A DNA stretch of 64,000 bases from assembly GCA_949752745.1 (NCBI GenBank), contig OX457026.1:27528116-27592115 (forward strand), given 5' to 3'. The position numbers and the translations under genes are program-made. This stretch comes from Protula sp. h YS-2021. Taxonomy: Eukaryota > Annelida > Polychaeta > Sabellida > Serpulidae. How positions within the stretch are numbered: the first letter of the stretch is position 1; the number at the start of each line of letters is the position of its first letter. Of this stretch, positions 24,115 to 35,205 are shown piece by piece. The notes under the pieces were generated by a model that saw only the letters and a list, made by a program, of their open reading frames with translations, was not told the origin of the DNA and did not search any database.

Positions 24115-25694
24115 CCGTTTTTGTTTTAACAAAAACACTGGCCAGTCTAGTTTAAGCAGAGGATAGCTCAGGGGGGGGGGGGTTCCAGGGAATTATGTCG
24201 TTATAAGCTCTTTGTCGTTATATCAAGGTTCTACTGTATGCACATAAAGAGGCTTTTCCACAGTAGTTAACGGTATGAATCTGATATCACGCGGACAACA
24301 TCATAGAAACAAGTACACGATTGGAAATATCTTCCTGCATTAAATGCGGATGTAGATGTTTTTGTATGGGAATTTCAATAAAATCAATCTTATCACGTTT
24401 ATCAGTATCAATAAGGAAATCATGAATTTTCGATCTGATCAGGCTATAAGCTTGACAGGAAATGAAACCGTATACTGCTCTGTTTCAGCTGCGATATGCA
24501 AAAATGCCGAGGGCTTTATTTGCTTTATTGGATTTTAAAACCTTGTTTTCGTCACATTCACTCAATAAAAGTAGCTCTAATATTTACATCTGTGGGCTTC
24601 TTTCAAACACCCTGATGAACTCGGAACAATGTATCTATTGTTACCATTCCCTTCACTGTTTGATCTAAAAACTATTATAGACAAGATGGAAATGTAATAA
24701 AATACGATTTTGTCTGGTCCACTTTGTAACATACCTAGAACATATGCCTACAGTCTGGGAGCGCACCTCTTGTAACCCGTGGCGTAATTTAATGTTGTAC
24801 AGTATGTGATGCCTTTATTAGGACATCGAATCATCAGACATTTAATATCTTTCTTAGGTCTCTGTTGGGTGTGCGCAAATAAAGGATTTTTATGTCGTGT
24901 GAGGTTTATGGCGTTGCGATTCATACACAGGAGATATCTAAAAGTGCCAACGTCACCAGACCGAAATATCGAAGCGTCATTTTCAAATAACAGGGAAAAA
25001 AGAGTAACAAGCAAGCGAAAAACCCGAGTTTAAGGGCTAATGGGAGGTTGTCCACAAAGACAAGTAGCATTGCTGTTGGCGAAGAGTTTTTAAAATGCCA
25101 TTTGTATCAAAGACGAAAAACGTTACAAAATTGCATTTTGTTGACAAACAGCTGCGACCTTGAATCTCGTAAGGTGAATTTATCGCACATAAATCATGAA
25201 AGTTTTGTGACCAAACGAAGCCAAAGTTTGTGTCTTTGTACGCCATTAGTGCGCGCCTTAACAACGTTATAAGACGTGCTTGTCGTTAAAAGTGCCTGGT
25301 TAGAAGCACTCCCCTCCGTCAACGGGTAGTCAACTATGTTCAGAAGAATGGACAATGACGTCATGAAATATCATTCTCTACTATTTTCGTAGAGAACATG
25401 ACTCGTTCTCTTGTGTGCATATTTTTCCTGCCAAAAACCTCTTAATCTCATCACGTTGTTTCATTTTTTGTGTCGAAGAGCAAATATGTGTGTTATGTAG
25501 ATACGTCATATTGTGCCCTTTGTTGGATAAAGTTGTAAGACGTTAGCAAAGGAGGGGCCCCTAGCTAGTCATGGATATTTCTGGCGAAGTTCATGTCTAA
25601 GCTTAGGTAAGCCGTGGCCATGGGGACCAGTGTATTGAAAAAATGTGAAATATAAATAAAACAGTGGTCAGCCTAGTCACATCACTCATTACCC
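24115..25694. other. Intergenic, no gene seen
   Basis: AT-rich DNA with a G12 run near 24171. Several 60-90 codon frames exist on both strands, but none has splice borders or a recognisable family signature. Confidence 0.5.
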
Positions 25695-25770
25695 GCCTTG
25701 TCATTTTACTTGATCACGTCAGCACTCACTTAACCATTTCACCTTGTTATTCCAACACTGGCGTTATCAT

Positions 25771-26085
25771 TTAACCTGATCATGTCATTTCATCTGGTCG
25801 TGTCAGTATTCGCTGCGCCATTTCATCTGATCGTGTCAGTATTCGCCGCGCCATTTCACCAAGTAATGTCAGTATTCGCCGCGCCATTTCATCTGGTCGT
25901 GTCAGTATTCGCGGCGCCATTTCATCTGATCGTGTCAGTATTTGCGCCATTTCATTTGATCGTGTCAGTATTCGCGGCGCCATTTCATCTGATCGTATCA
26001 GTATTCGCCGCGCCATTTCATCTGGTCGTGTCAGTATTTGCGCCATTTCATTTTATTGTGTCAGTACTCGCAGCGCCATTTCGCC
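25771..26085. repeat. 33-bp minisatellite, about 9 units
   Basis: Tandem units of about 33 bp (some shortened to 27) built on CGCCATTTCATCTGATCGTG followed by TCAGTATTCGCCG. A looser degenerate prelude extends left to about 25695. Because the unit is a multiple of three, long frames stay open on both strands (130 codons on +, 88 on -). They show no sign of being genes. Confidence 0.92.
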
Positions 26086-29000
26086 ATGGGACAAACCTTG
26101 CTAATTTGCTTTGTCACTTCGCCGTTATTCAAAATTCAGCGGCACTCCCGACGAAAGTGACCGAAAAGTATTGAAACTTCAAATTTCGTGTTTCCGGGTC
26201 GCCATGGTTACAGGACAATGTACAATAAGCTGAACCATTCATAGCGACTATCAATTATAGTAGTTTTCAGTCAAGACGTAAAAAAAATTTTAAAGAAGAA
26301 AAAGAGAAAGAAAAGAGAGAGAAAAAAAGCAAAAAGGAAATTAATAGATGTGGTATCTGATCTACTAAATTTAGTGTTTTACAATGTTAGAAACATTAAG
26401 CTCAAATTTTCTGTCTAAACAAATGTCTTAAAAGGCATCGTGGTGTTTACTTTTGCTTAATGTACACATCTCAATCTCGGTAGTGTTGAAATAAGGACAT
26501 AAAAATGGTTGTTTTGTGATTAAGGAGCAGGAAGTTTCACTTTTAAATTTTCTAAGTAGTAAAGCTTTTGAAATTCAGTCTGCGTCTTCACTGCCTGTGC
26601 CACAGAACTGCTGTTCGAATGGTTGAAAGGTAAAATTCATCTATTGTAAACTGCTATCTACCTATTTGGCATGTTAGTAAAATTGCCGTGTTGTTTATTT
26701 TTGGAAATAAAAATTGAAATTCTTTGGCATGCGGAACATTTCGGTGCATTTTGAGGCATCACCAAGGTTGCTTCAGTTGTGACTTCCAGTAAAATAAAAA
26801 TAAGCTTTGCGCCAAGTGATGTGCGACTGGAATGATGCTGTCACAATGCTATTTTGCCGGGGGATTCAGTAACGCCGCGGCTCCTACACAGGACCTTAGA
26901 TTTGGCGTTAGTTTCACCTGAATGAAACATCCCGAGCCACCTGCAGGTCTGCCTATAGTCCTTTCTCGTTACGGTTACATAATTTACTTCACCGTTAACA
27001 TTAATACTCAATACCTTTACCTTATATTACATTCTGTTAAGGCTGGGAATGATAATGAGGTCAAAATAGCTTCATCTGTCACTATGTTCGAGGACCTAAT
27101 CCATCACGTTACCTTCAACCTTAAAATTCAAGGTCATAGTTGAGGTCACGAAGGTCACAACATTAATTACACCTTATACGGATATAATGTGAAAAAATTT
27201 GGAAGATCAGTATATCAATCGGTTTCAGAGAAACAAAGTAAAAGCTTTCATACGTATGGGGGGGAGTTGCAGGAGCTCAACGGTGTGAGCTGTTTTCTTT
27301 TATGTAAAGGGAGCCTGAGTGGAGGGGGAGGGGGAGGCGCACTCCTTCAGTCTGTCAATGAGTTAAGATATTTTTATCACGAGTTACCAGTCAACCTAAT
27401 CCTGATGAAAATGTGTAAGAAACGACATTTTTATGTGTGCCTGCCATGGCTGTTTACTTGAGGTGGGAGCAATGTCTTGCAGACACGTTTTTTTTTCCTT
27501 AGTATTTCACTTTATTTCTTTTGAAATGTTTGTTGCGTCAGTGCTTGTTTTGACAAGCGAGACGATAATGAAAACATGATTCGATACAATGACATAAAGA
27601 TAAGAATAAAAGTAAACGGCCTAATGCAGTCGTTTGTTGAATTTAGTATTATATCTTATGGGGAATTTGCGTGCAATAAATGACCTTAACATTCATGATA
27701 TTTTATGTTCCACCTCGGTGATTCCATCGGTGTGTTCATATAAGACCTCACCAATGCTGCATGGAAGCCATGCATATATTCAATAACAAGTAGTGTGCTA
27801 TTCATATATTGGTGTACCATAGCATGGAGTAGGGTATAAATTTACATGCAAAGCCTGCAAACTTGTTGTAAGCAGTGGACTTCATGCCCACGCCCTTGTG
27901 TGAAGGAGTCAGAGGCGGGTAAAACATTTGGGAACATTTTTTTTTGGCTGTTATTAAAATTATAAAAGAAAGCAAGCATTGGAGTCAAAGCGATTTAGCT
28001 TCGCATATGATTGGAAATAATATAAATACATTAACGTAATTTTTATCCTCATTTCTGGGTTGAAATTCTTGGAGAGAGATTTATAAAAAGTCGATTGTTC
28101 TGATTATTATTGTGTAAACTTAGATTTTCTGAAAATTGTCACCAATAAATCGCATTCGCACTGAGGGAGTGGAAGACGGGGGGGGGGGGGGTTGGGGTGG
28201 GGAGGGGAGGAGTGGAGGTGGGGAGGGGGATTTCACACATGGGCAACATTACGTCTCAGATTTGGTACCCCGACACATTCAGTTTAAAAATTGTTCTTAC
28301 AACGTACTTTGAATAAGAAAAAATTGCAGTTATATAAAATTTAGATCGACTTTTCGCTGGATGAATTGTCGTGGATTCCTCAGGTTTATATGTGATTTCT
28401 TATTAATGTGTAACTAACTAATAATAGATGCTAAATAGAATCCTTACTTTCTACGCAAGGTGACGACGATAAATCAATATGTATTCCCTTCTACAGGCAA
28501 AGACGTACTCATCTCCTGTAGCAGATGAATCTATAAATAGAAATCTATATGTGGGAGATGGGTTTGTGAATTGGCACTTATTTTGAGCCATGTTTTTTAT
28601 TTGCTTGGGGTTTTGTACCAAATTGTCTCATATATTTGGATGTAACATTATATTCTTGGCAGTTCAAAATGTAGCTTTGTATTCCCAATAACGGAATAAA
28701 AGTTAAATCGTATCATGAGATAACGAGAAATTGCGGCAGGAGTACTCGTGATTGGGCATTGTTTGGTCTAAGTGAATTCGGTACTCGCAACACATGTCTT
28801 GAACATGCTTGATTTTTACTTCCAACGACATTTTTGTTAAAGATTCAAACATACGAAAAAATATAAACACAAAAAAAATGGCTCAGAAAGCGGTGAATTC
28901 ACCAACGAAGCTTCTATTTAAAAAAAAAAAAAAAGAAACTGCTTGGGTTAAATAGGACACGCTTGAGTTCTCCCTGAGATTACGGCCCTGCACATGCCTT

Positions 29001-29300
29001 ATAAGGCTCAACCACAACACAAACACAGGGTTATGTATGCCACTTGCCATTTGACACACAACACCTTTAACGCCTTGTTCCTATGAATGAAACGCTGTCA
29101 ACCAAATCATAATTGATTCAGTACACTCATAGAAAATCTATGTTGAATATCGCACAAAAAAACTAATATATATATTTTACAACACAGTACAGGTTATTAG
29201 GATAGGAAATTGATAGAAGGAACCAAGAAATATCGGATAACTGCTGGTGAAATCAGTGTGTTATTGAATTCTGTGAGTTGAGTTCACTGTGTATTATACG
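26086..29300. other. Intergenic upstream of CABIT gene
   Basis: No coding signature was recognised. A G-rich tract lies at about 28178-28230. The CABIT gene promoter should lie in the right-hand part, but no TATA box or other element can be called with confidence. Confidence 0.45.
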
Positions 29301-29471
29301 ATGCTGGATTATGGCAACTTCTGGGGAAGTTTCCTTATTGTCGTCTATAAAATGGCAGGAACTACCGGTGGCGCTGAAGGATTTTGCATCCAAGCACCCC
29401 ATACCGAATATCGTCAAGGTCACGAAGGGTCAATATCGGGGAGCAATTGGTGTGGCGAAATCGGTACATAG
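29301..29471 (+). promoter_or_regulatory. Overlapping upstream ATG/ORF at CABIT start
   Basis: An ATG at 29301, ten bases before the CABIT ATG and in another frame, opens a 56-codon ORF overlapping the start of the main ORF and ending at 29471. Both ATGs have A at -3; only the CABIT ATG also has G at +4. If the mRNA leader includes 29301, initiation at the main ORF would need leaky scanning. The peptide resembles nothing known. Confidence 0.4.
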
Positions 29472-31668
29472 TGAGTTGTATCTTTATTCCATTTCGACCG
29501 GCAAAAAGGTACTAGTGGAAAGTGTTAAAATAAAAGAAGGAAAAGCGACGTGCTCACAGCAAAAATATGGTATTCCGCTCACATACCAGGGTTGGTTTGA
29601 AGTGTTATCTGAAAATGGACAAGCAGTAAAACCTCTTCTGACCATCCCTGAACTGATCCAGTCAGCTCACTCGTCCAAGAATCCCAGCCCCACTTTCCTA
29701 GTGAGGGAGACACTGAAAGGATTCACGCAAACCGAAGACGGAGAGTTGGGACCAGCCAGTGACGTACCGGTAGGGGAAATAATAACAGTGGGCAACGAGA
29801 CGTGGATGAACCAAGCCACACCTAAACATGGCCTAGTTAATAGGAAATTCTTATCTGTTGATATTAAGGAAACTAGTGACACTGTTTGTGTACCCTTTGA
29901 TGCGAAATGTAAACTGAGTCCGATTGCGGGACAACAAAATATATCTGGTGTTCACAACGTTCAAGCATTATTAGAGAAGTTCAGACTGCCCATTATGGTT
30001 CGTCTTGTTCATGGATTGATTCCAACCAAGTTGGAGAAACGTTTCACGGCAATCTTCCGTCTTTTACGCGTTTATGGCGACGAAACAGTATTCTTTTGTC
30101 CGCTTAAAAAGGACTCCAAAATGGTACCCATTTCTACAAGGGAGCCATTAAAAATTGTACCAGCACAAAATTATGATGAACTTAAAGACTGGGCTGAAAT
30201 TGAGGCGGTACATCAGCGGTGTAGAAACATGCACTCCAGTTACATGAACAGTATTCACGTGTTGTTTAGTCTTCCAGAACCGGAAGTGCGCGCTTTCGAG
30301 TCTCAAATGTCGAGTGACACTCCGTCGGGACCAAAAGTGGAGGAGGACATATTGTTTGAAGAGGTTGAAGATATCTACATGCATGTTCGACAAGGTGGCG
30401 AACCGCCACCGCCACGCCCACGACCGCCACCTGTGCAGGAACCGCCACCTATTCCAAAGAAAGAAGGTAAACAATCGTCCATATTTGGCTCCTTCGCGAT
30501 GAAGTTTTCACGAAAGAAAGAGGCACCGGCTAAACCCAGTAAGAACCACACGGTTGTGGCTGCGTCTGCCCCGTCTCCCGTGCCACCGAAGTCACCCACC
30601 TCCCCTACCACCGACTATAAAACGCCGCCTCCGCTACCGGAAAAGAAAGGGCAGAAATATAACGACAACTTCGACTATTGGGAAGAACCTATCTACGAAC
30701 CACTCGAAAAAATTCGCAGTATGAAACAAAATAAAGAGAAAGATACGGTGATTCATATGAGCTCGTCTGCTCCACAGCTTCTCACCGACACAATCGAGCC
30801 CATAGATAATCCCCTAGCCGCTATGAAACCATCAGACGGCGAAATTAAAACGCTGCGCGAGGTGTATAAACACACTACATACAACGGTAGCAATAATTCC
30901 GTGAATTCCAACAAGGATCCCAAAGCAAACAGATCGTCTAAGAAATCAATTAGTCCCGTCCATATACCACAGCCTGATTATGATTTGGATGTTGAACCTC
31001 CTGCACCCCCGGTCCCGCCCAAAAATTTTGATATAAAGGAGCTGGAAGTGAGTTCTAAAACAAAACCCTCAGCGGATAGGAATATTGGTCAAATGAAACC
31101 AAGTACAAGCAATGTCTATAGTTCATCGGATAAAATTCGAAAGCCCAAATTAATGGTGAGTGTACCTCCTGTGACGAGTTCCGTTCAAACAATGAATAAT
31201 CCGCTGTTCACGAAATTTGATGCGCATACTACTGTGGCTAATCAACCGAAACCGACTATGGCGAGCCGCGGAATACCCAAAACGAACGTCACCAGCTCTA
31301 ACGCGTACGCGCAGCTACGGACAACCAGCCCCACTAGCGACTCATCTAAACCATATCTCATCCGAAATGTGACCCCCAGCAATCGAAAGACCAAAGGCAC
31401 TACGGTACATATCGATGCAGATTCGACTACTCGGATATCAACCCCACCCCTACCCATAGACACACATTCGGGCACACCCCCGGGAATAGCAAGTAAAATG
31501 TCTTATGTACAGTCTCCTCCCATAGCCAGCCACCCGCCCTTCGTTGCGGTGGCCAGGGTAGGGGAAAATTACAACCAGGGTAGCGCGCAATATACTAACA
31601 ACGGCGCTGTGGTGCAGAGGGTGAGTGTAGATCAACAGCGCAGAAAACTGCAGAGCATGTATCTTTGA
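29311..31668 (+). CDS. CABIT-domain adaptor, GAREM/THEMIS-like, single exon
   Basis: The frame encodes 785 residues from the ATG at 29311 (ATTATGG context); the open frame continues upstream only through non-ATG codons. The N-terminal half (about residues 10-330) reads as a CABIT region, with KWQELPVALKDFASKHPIPN and KVTKGQYRG matching the start of GAREM's domain, and VQALLEKFRLPIMVRLV further in. Next come EDIYMHV (about 353), a proline-rich SH3-ligand-like stretch PPPPRPRPPP...PPPIPKK (about 365-385), PPPLPEKK (about 440) and two tyrosines in YWEEPIYEPL (about 456-465). The rest is low-complexity Ser/Pro/Asn. GAREM proteins link receptor tyrosine kinases through GRB2/SHP2 to ERK; a similar role is inferred. 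Unlike vertebrate GAREM there is no C-terminal SAM domain, and unlike THEMIS only one CABIT region. The absence of introns may mean a retrocopy, or that this is the main exon of a gene with upstream non-coding exons. Confidence 0.85.
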   Translation: MATSGEVSLLSSIKWQELPVALKDFASKHPIPNIVKVTKGQYRGAIGVAKSVHSELYLYSISTGKKVLVESVKIKEGKATCSQQKYGIPLTYQGWFEVLSENGQAVKPLLTIPELIQSAHSSKNPSPTFLVRETLKGFTQTEDGELGPASDVPVGEIITVGNETWMNQATPKHGLVNRKFLSVDIKETSDTVCVPFDAKCKLSPIAGQQNISGVHNVQALLEKFRLPIMVRLVHGLIPTKLEKRFTAIFRLLRVYGDETVFFCPLKKDSKMVPISTREPLKIVPAQNYDELKDWAEIEAVHQRCRNMHSSYMNSIHVLFSLPEPEVRAFESQMSSDTPSGPKVEEDILFEEVEDIYMHVRQGGEPPPPRPRPPPVQEPPPIPKKEGKQSSIFGSFAMKFSRKKEAPAKPSKNHTVVAASAPSPVPPKSPTSPTTDYKTPPPLPEKKGQKYNDNFDYWEEPIYEPLEKIRSMKQNKEKDTVIHMSSSAPQLLTDTIEPIDNPLAAMKPSDGEIKTLREVYKHTTYNGSNNSVNSNKDPKANRSSKKSISPVHIPQPDYDLDVEPPAPPVPPKNFDIKELEVSSKTKPSADRNIGQMKPSTSNVYSSSDKIRKPKLMVSVPPVTSSVQTMNNPLFTKFDAHTTVANQPKPTMASRGIPKTNVTSSNAYAQLRTTSPTSDSSKPYLIRNVTPSNRKTKGTTVHIDADSTTRISTPPLPIDTHSGTPPGIASKMSYVQSPPIASHPPFVAVARVGENYNQGSAQYTNNGAVVQRVSVDQQRRKLQSMYL

Positions 31669-31708
31669 TGTTCCACTATGAGCTATTGAGTTTTTTCTCT
31701 GCACCCTT

Positions 31709-31714
31709 AATAAA
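31709..31714 (+). terminator. Poly(A) signal of CABIT gene
   Basis: AATAAA 41 bases after the TGA at 31666-31668. It is the first such hexamer downstream and suits a short 3' UTR. Confidence 0.55.
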
Positions 31715-32682
31715 AATAGTGTAAAAGATCATGACTGTTCTGTAGCCACGGTCTTAAAATAATACTTTTAGATAAAGTTTAATTGTTCACTTTATCGATT
31801 AAAGTTACCGTATTGTAAAGTGATGCCTTTATATAACAATGAAAGAAACTGATAGGTCACGATTTTGGCTGATACATGCACAAGAACGAATGTGTGTACG
31901 TTCAACTTCCTTTGTAGACATCGGTCTCTCTTGCGTAAGAATCTGCAAGTTATAATTTATTAGATTACTTGTTATAGGGTCGATATCCCAATGTGAAACA
32001 GGCTTTTTCACGCAAATATTTACATTTATTTTGTTGAAAGTCTTAATATTTATCTGTATCTGATGACATCATAAATTGATTTTTTTGATGTGATTCAGTT
32101 ACTGATGTGTTTAAAAAGTTTTACTAATATCAATGTAAGGGGTGATTTGCTTGTCAGTTTTTATGTCAATAATTGAATTATTGATTACGGTAACTGAATT
32201 AATGACATCAATGAAACACATTCATTTTGTGTCTTAATGTGGTTCATGCATAAAACCCAAATGATTATGTCAAAAAGGTGACTGGATTTAAGATAAACAT
32301 AATTGAGCGATATCTGTCAAATTATATCGACACCTTATGTAATAAGCAGTGCTCTCAAAAATTAAAGGAGTGGCATCAGTTTGATATTGAATACTGATTG
32401 TTACTATACGAGTAAATTAATGGAATTTGCAGTCTGTCATGAATAATTCTTTAATGTTGTAACGGAAGAACAGTATCAAAGGTAACAGGACTGTAAAAGA
32501 ATTTCCCTGAAGTAGTTGTATATTTTCCTGCATTTCACTTGTCTTAAAAGGTGCAACATTCCTAATTGCAATTAACGTGTAGGAATCGAGCTGGTCTAGT
32601 TCCAAAAAGCAGCTTACGCTTTCCTGCTTTTATATTTTTATTATGCCGAAAATGGACAATGGGAAAAGTACCACTGTGACCG
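31715..32682. other. Intergenic, no gene seen
   Basis: AT-rich sequence with no recognisable exon, RNA gene or repeat copy. Confidence 0.5.
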
Positions 32683-33020
32683 GGTATCCGAACATAACGG
32701 CGACGGCCAAAACGGCGACAAGTGCAACCCCGGACTATAGACCCCAACCGGGTGAACCCAGAGCGGTCTATAGGATTGACCTCTGTCCACCCGTCCGTCC
32801 GCCCGTCGAGCCGTCCGTCCGATTTTCGTGCGCGCTATATCTCTGGCACCGTCCCTTGCGGCCCTCCCTAACCACGAAATGAATTAATTTGTCTTGCAAC
32901 GCTATTCTTTATATTTTATTTTTCACCATTAAATTATTAATCTTCGTCGCCGTTAAGTCCGGGGTTGCACTTGTCGCCGTTTTGACCGTCGCCGTTTTGG
33001 CCGTCGCCGTTTTGTCCGGT
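32683..33020. mobile_element. Inverted-repeat element with CGCCGTTTTGGC-type ends
   Basis: Arms at 32705-32736 and 32956-32987 are inverted copies of each other, nearly perfect over 32 bp (GGCCAAAACGGCGACAAGTG on the left). Outside the arms the right end repeats GTCGCCGTTTTGGCC three times and the left carries AACGGCGACGG. The 220-bp interior holds CCGTCCGTCCG strings and no ORF. This is a MITE-like foldback element; its superfamily is unknown. Confidence 0.7.
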
Positions 33021-34297
33021 ATTTAATGGACAATCGTGTGTCACACATTGTGGGCGGTGCTGTTTCTAACAGAATTAGCAAAACTTAACCCTGTTTACCC
33101 ATTTCGAGCTGAATTGTCTCAGCAGATGTATTTTGCGACTCACTCTGGAAATCACAGCAACCCAGGATATTTGTAGGTTTTTGGGATAATTTAATTGCTT
33201 GAAAATGTAAAATTTTCGGAGGAAATTTTTGAAACTTACTAGTTAGCGTCCGCGGAACGTTCTTGTTATGGATAATTAAAAATCGAGAAGCAGTTCATAA
33301 CGAAGAAACACTGATCTTTGACCAGTGGGTTGAAGGTCATTCTTTCGGGGTGCATACAGTATTGCCAAGATTTGTTAACAACATTGGACTCTTATTAGGC
33401 CGAATATCGGATACACACAAAGAAAAATGTGTGCCTTTGGAATACCTATTGTCCCAAAGTATTTTCATCGGTGCAGACGGCTTCGGTTTATGTGTTGCCT
33501 GCTGTTGCTTCGCCTACACATGTGTGATGTTGCATGTACTGGGCTGATAAAAACGCACGGTGCTCTGATACTAGAAACACTGGTTTTGTGATCACTGTTG
33601 GCATGCATTGTCAAATATGCCAGGAAAAAAGCCGATTCGTCTTTCACAGTACTGGGCTTTTTTTTTATTTATTTGCATTTCGGATTTTAATTGGACAAGT
33701 CATATTTTGAAGTTTTCGCGCGTTGTTATTATAGTATGATTTTTTGAAGTTTCTGGACTCTCTTACCCAGGGGACATGTGTAATGATGGATTTCATAAAA
33801 TACACAGGAATGTCATACATGAGCAATTATTCTGAGATTTTGAACAAAAGATTAGCTTTGTTGCTACAACACAGTAATATTCAGTACGGGTTGTGATGTC
33901 ATAGTCTATGATATTAAGCAGCAGACGGGTGGAAAAGTGCACCAGTAACTTCATTTTCCTGGAAAAATTACACTAGAGCTTTAGTAGTTGATTGCTGATA
34001 ATTGCTTTGAACAAATAAAACAATTCAGTTCGTTTAGTACTCTTAAAATTGAATTGAAGAAATTTAATGCTGAATTAAAAATTAAATTTTGACCTGAAAG
34101 ATAGTTAAATAATGAATAAAAACTTTAAAAACAAATACAAAAACAATTCCCCAGGGAAATCATGCAATCTCTTATTAGACATATTCCCTGAAATTATTTT
34201 GAAACTGGTCAAAATTTGCTGACCGAAACTTTAGCAAAAATCAGCAAAATTTTTAAACAGGGTCCTGGCCGGGTTCAGCGTTTAACATGTTGGGTAT
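33021..34297. other. Intergenic, no gene seen
   Basis: A 94-codon frame at 33263-33547 begins with TTG and has no recognisable family signature; I do not regard it as a gene. Otherwise AT-rich. Confidence 0.5.
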
Positions 34298-34418
34298 AAC
34301 TAAGTTCACAAGGATGGAGTATTCCGTACACGTTCATAAGTAGGTTCACAGGGATGTAGTATTCCATACACGTTCATAAATAGGTTCACAGGGATGTAGC
34401 ATTCCATACACGTTCGTT
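34298..34418. repeat. 40-bp tandem repeat, three units
   Basis: Three consecutive units carrying GGTTCACAGGGATGTAGTAT then TCCATACACGTTCATAAATA, with few differences between units. Confidence 0.9.
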
Positions 34419-34689
34419 TGTTTGGTCGTTCAGTGGTAATCACTGTTAACGCGTCACTGTGTGAATTTCGTCATGATGTGAAGTACCAATTAAAAGAGGA
34501 CTCCCTTTCACTGCACCATTATATTAGCCCATTTTAATGGGACACAAATTTCGGAACTTGATGGACTTTTTCTGAAGTACGTAATTTTTATTCCACAGAC
34601 CTGAAATCCTCATGCGGTTTTTGTGTTGTTTACCTCTTTTACGTGTTTACCTCTTTCCATTGGCTCCGGCTATTGGTACGCATGTCCGT

Positions 34690-35205
34690 CATAGCGTGTG
34701 ACGTTTTCGAGTGGCAGTGTGTGGTTTTGTGAAATCAACTAGTCCTAGAGTTTTTGATGGAGGAACCTTCTTTCTATTAAGAGTGGTAAATATATACAAG
34801 TATTGAAGGTACGTCCTATTATGCATGCTGGTCATTCATCCATCTGTCCGTCACAAGAGTGTTAGCGTCATTTTTGTCGAGTGAACACTCAGTATGGGAT
34901 TTTATGGAACTATTGATAATGAACAAATGTGTCGTCTGCGTCAATGGGTTTGAATTTAATCATATTTTCTGGTCGTTCACAGTGACCACTTTTTTTTTTG
35001 TTGATTCTGTGCTAAGGCTTTCGATGGAGGAACCATGGTGTCTAGTTATGATCTGTTGAAGAAATGCACCTCCTATGACGGACGTCAGCCATCTGTCCGT
35101 CACAGTGGTTGGAACTAGGTCTTATTTCCGAAGTATTCACAATGGCAACACAATTTCGTAGAATCAACTCTCCCTAATGTTTTCGATGGAGACGTATGAA
35201 CGCAA
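34690..35205. repeat. Diverged tandem repeat, about three units
   Basis: The string TTTTCGATGGAGGAACC (or a close variant) recurs near 34755, 35020 and 35180. Each is preceded by a GAATCAACT-like stretch, and CCATCTGTCCGTCACA also recurs. Units are uneven (roughly 160-265 bp). Confidence 0.65.

Noticed and set aside
29278..29310. Upstream extension of the CABIT protein by 11 residues
   Set aside because: The extension begins with TTG; the ATG at 29311 has a good context and matches the expected N-terminus.
33263..33547. 94-codon frame on + strand
   Set aside because: Begins with TTG, no family signature, no splice borders.
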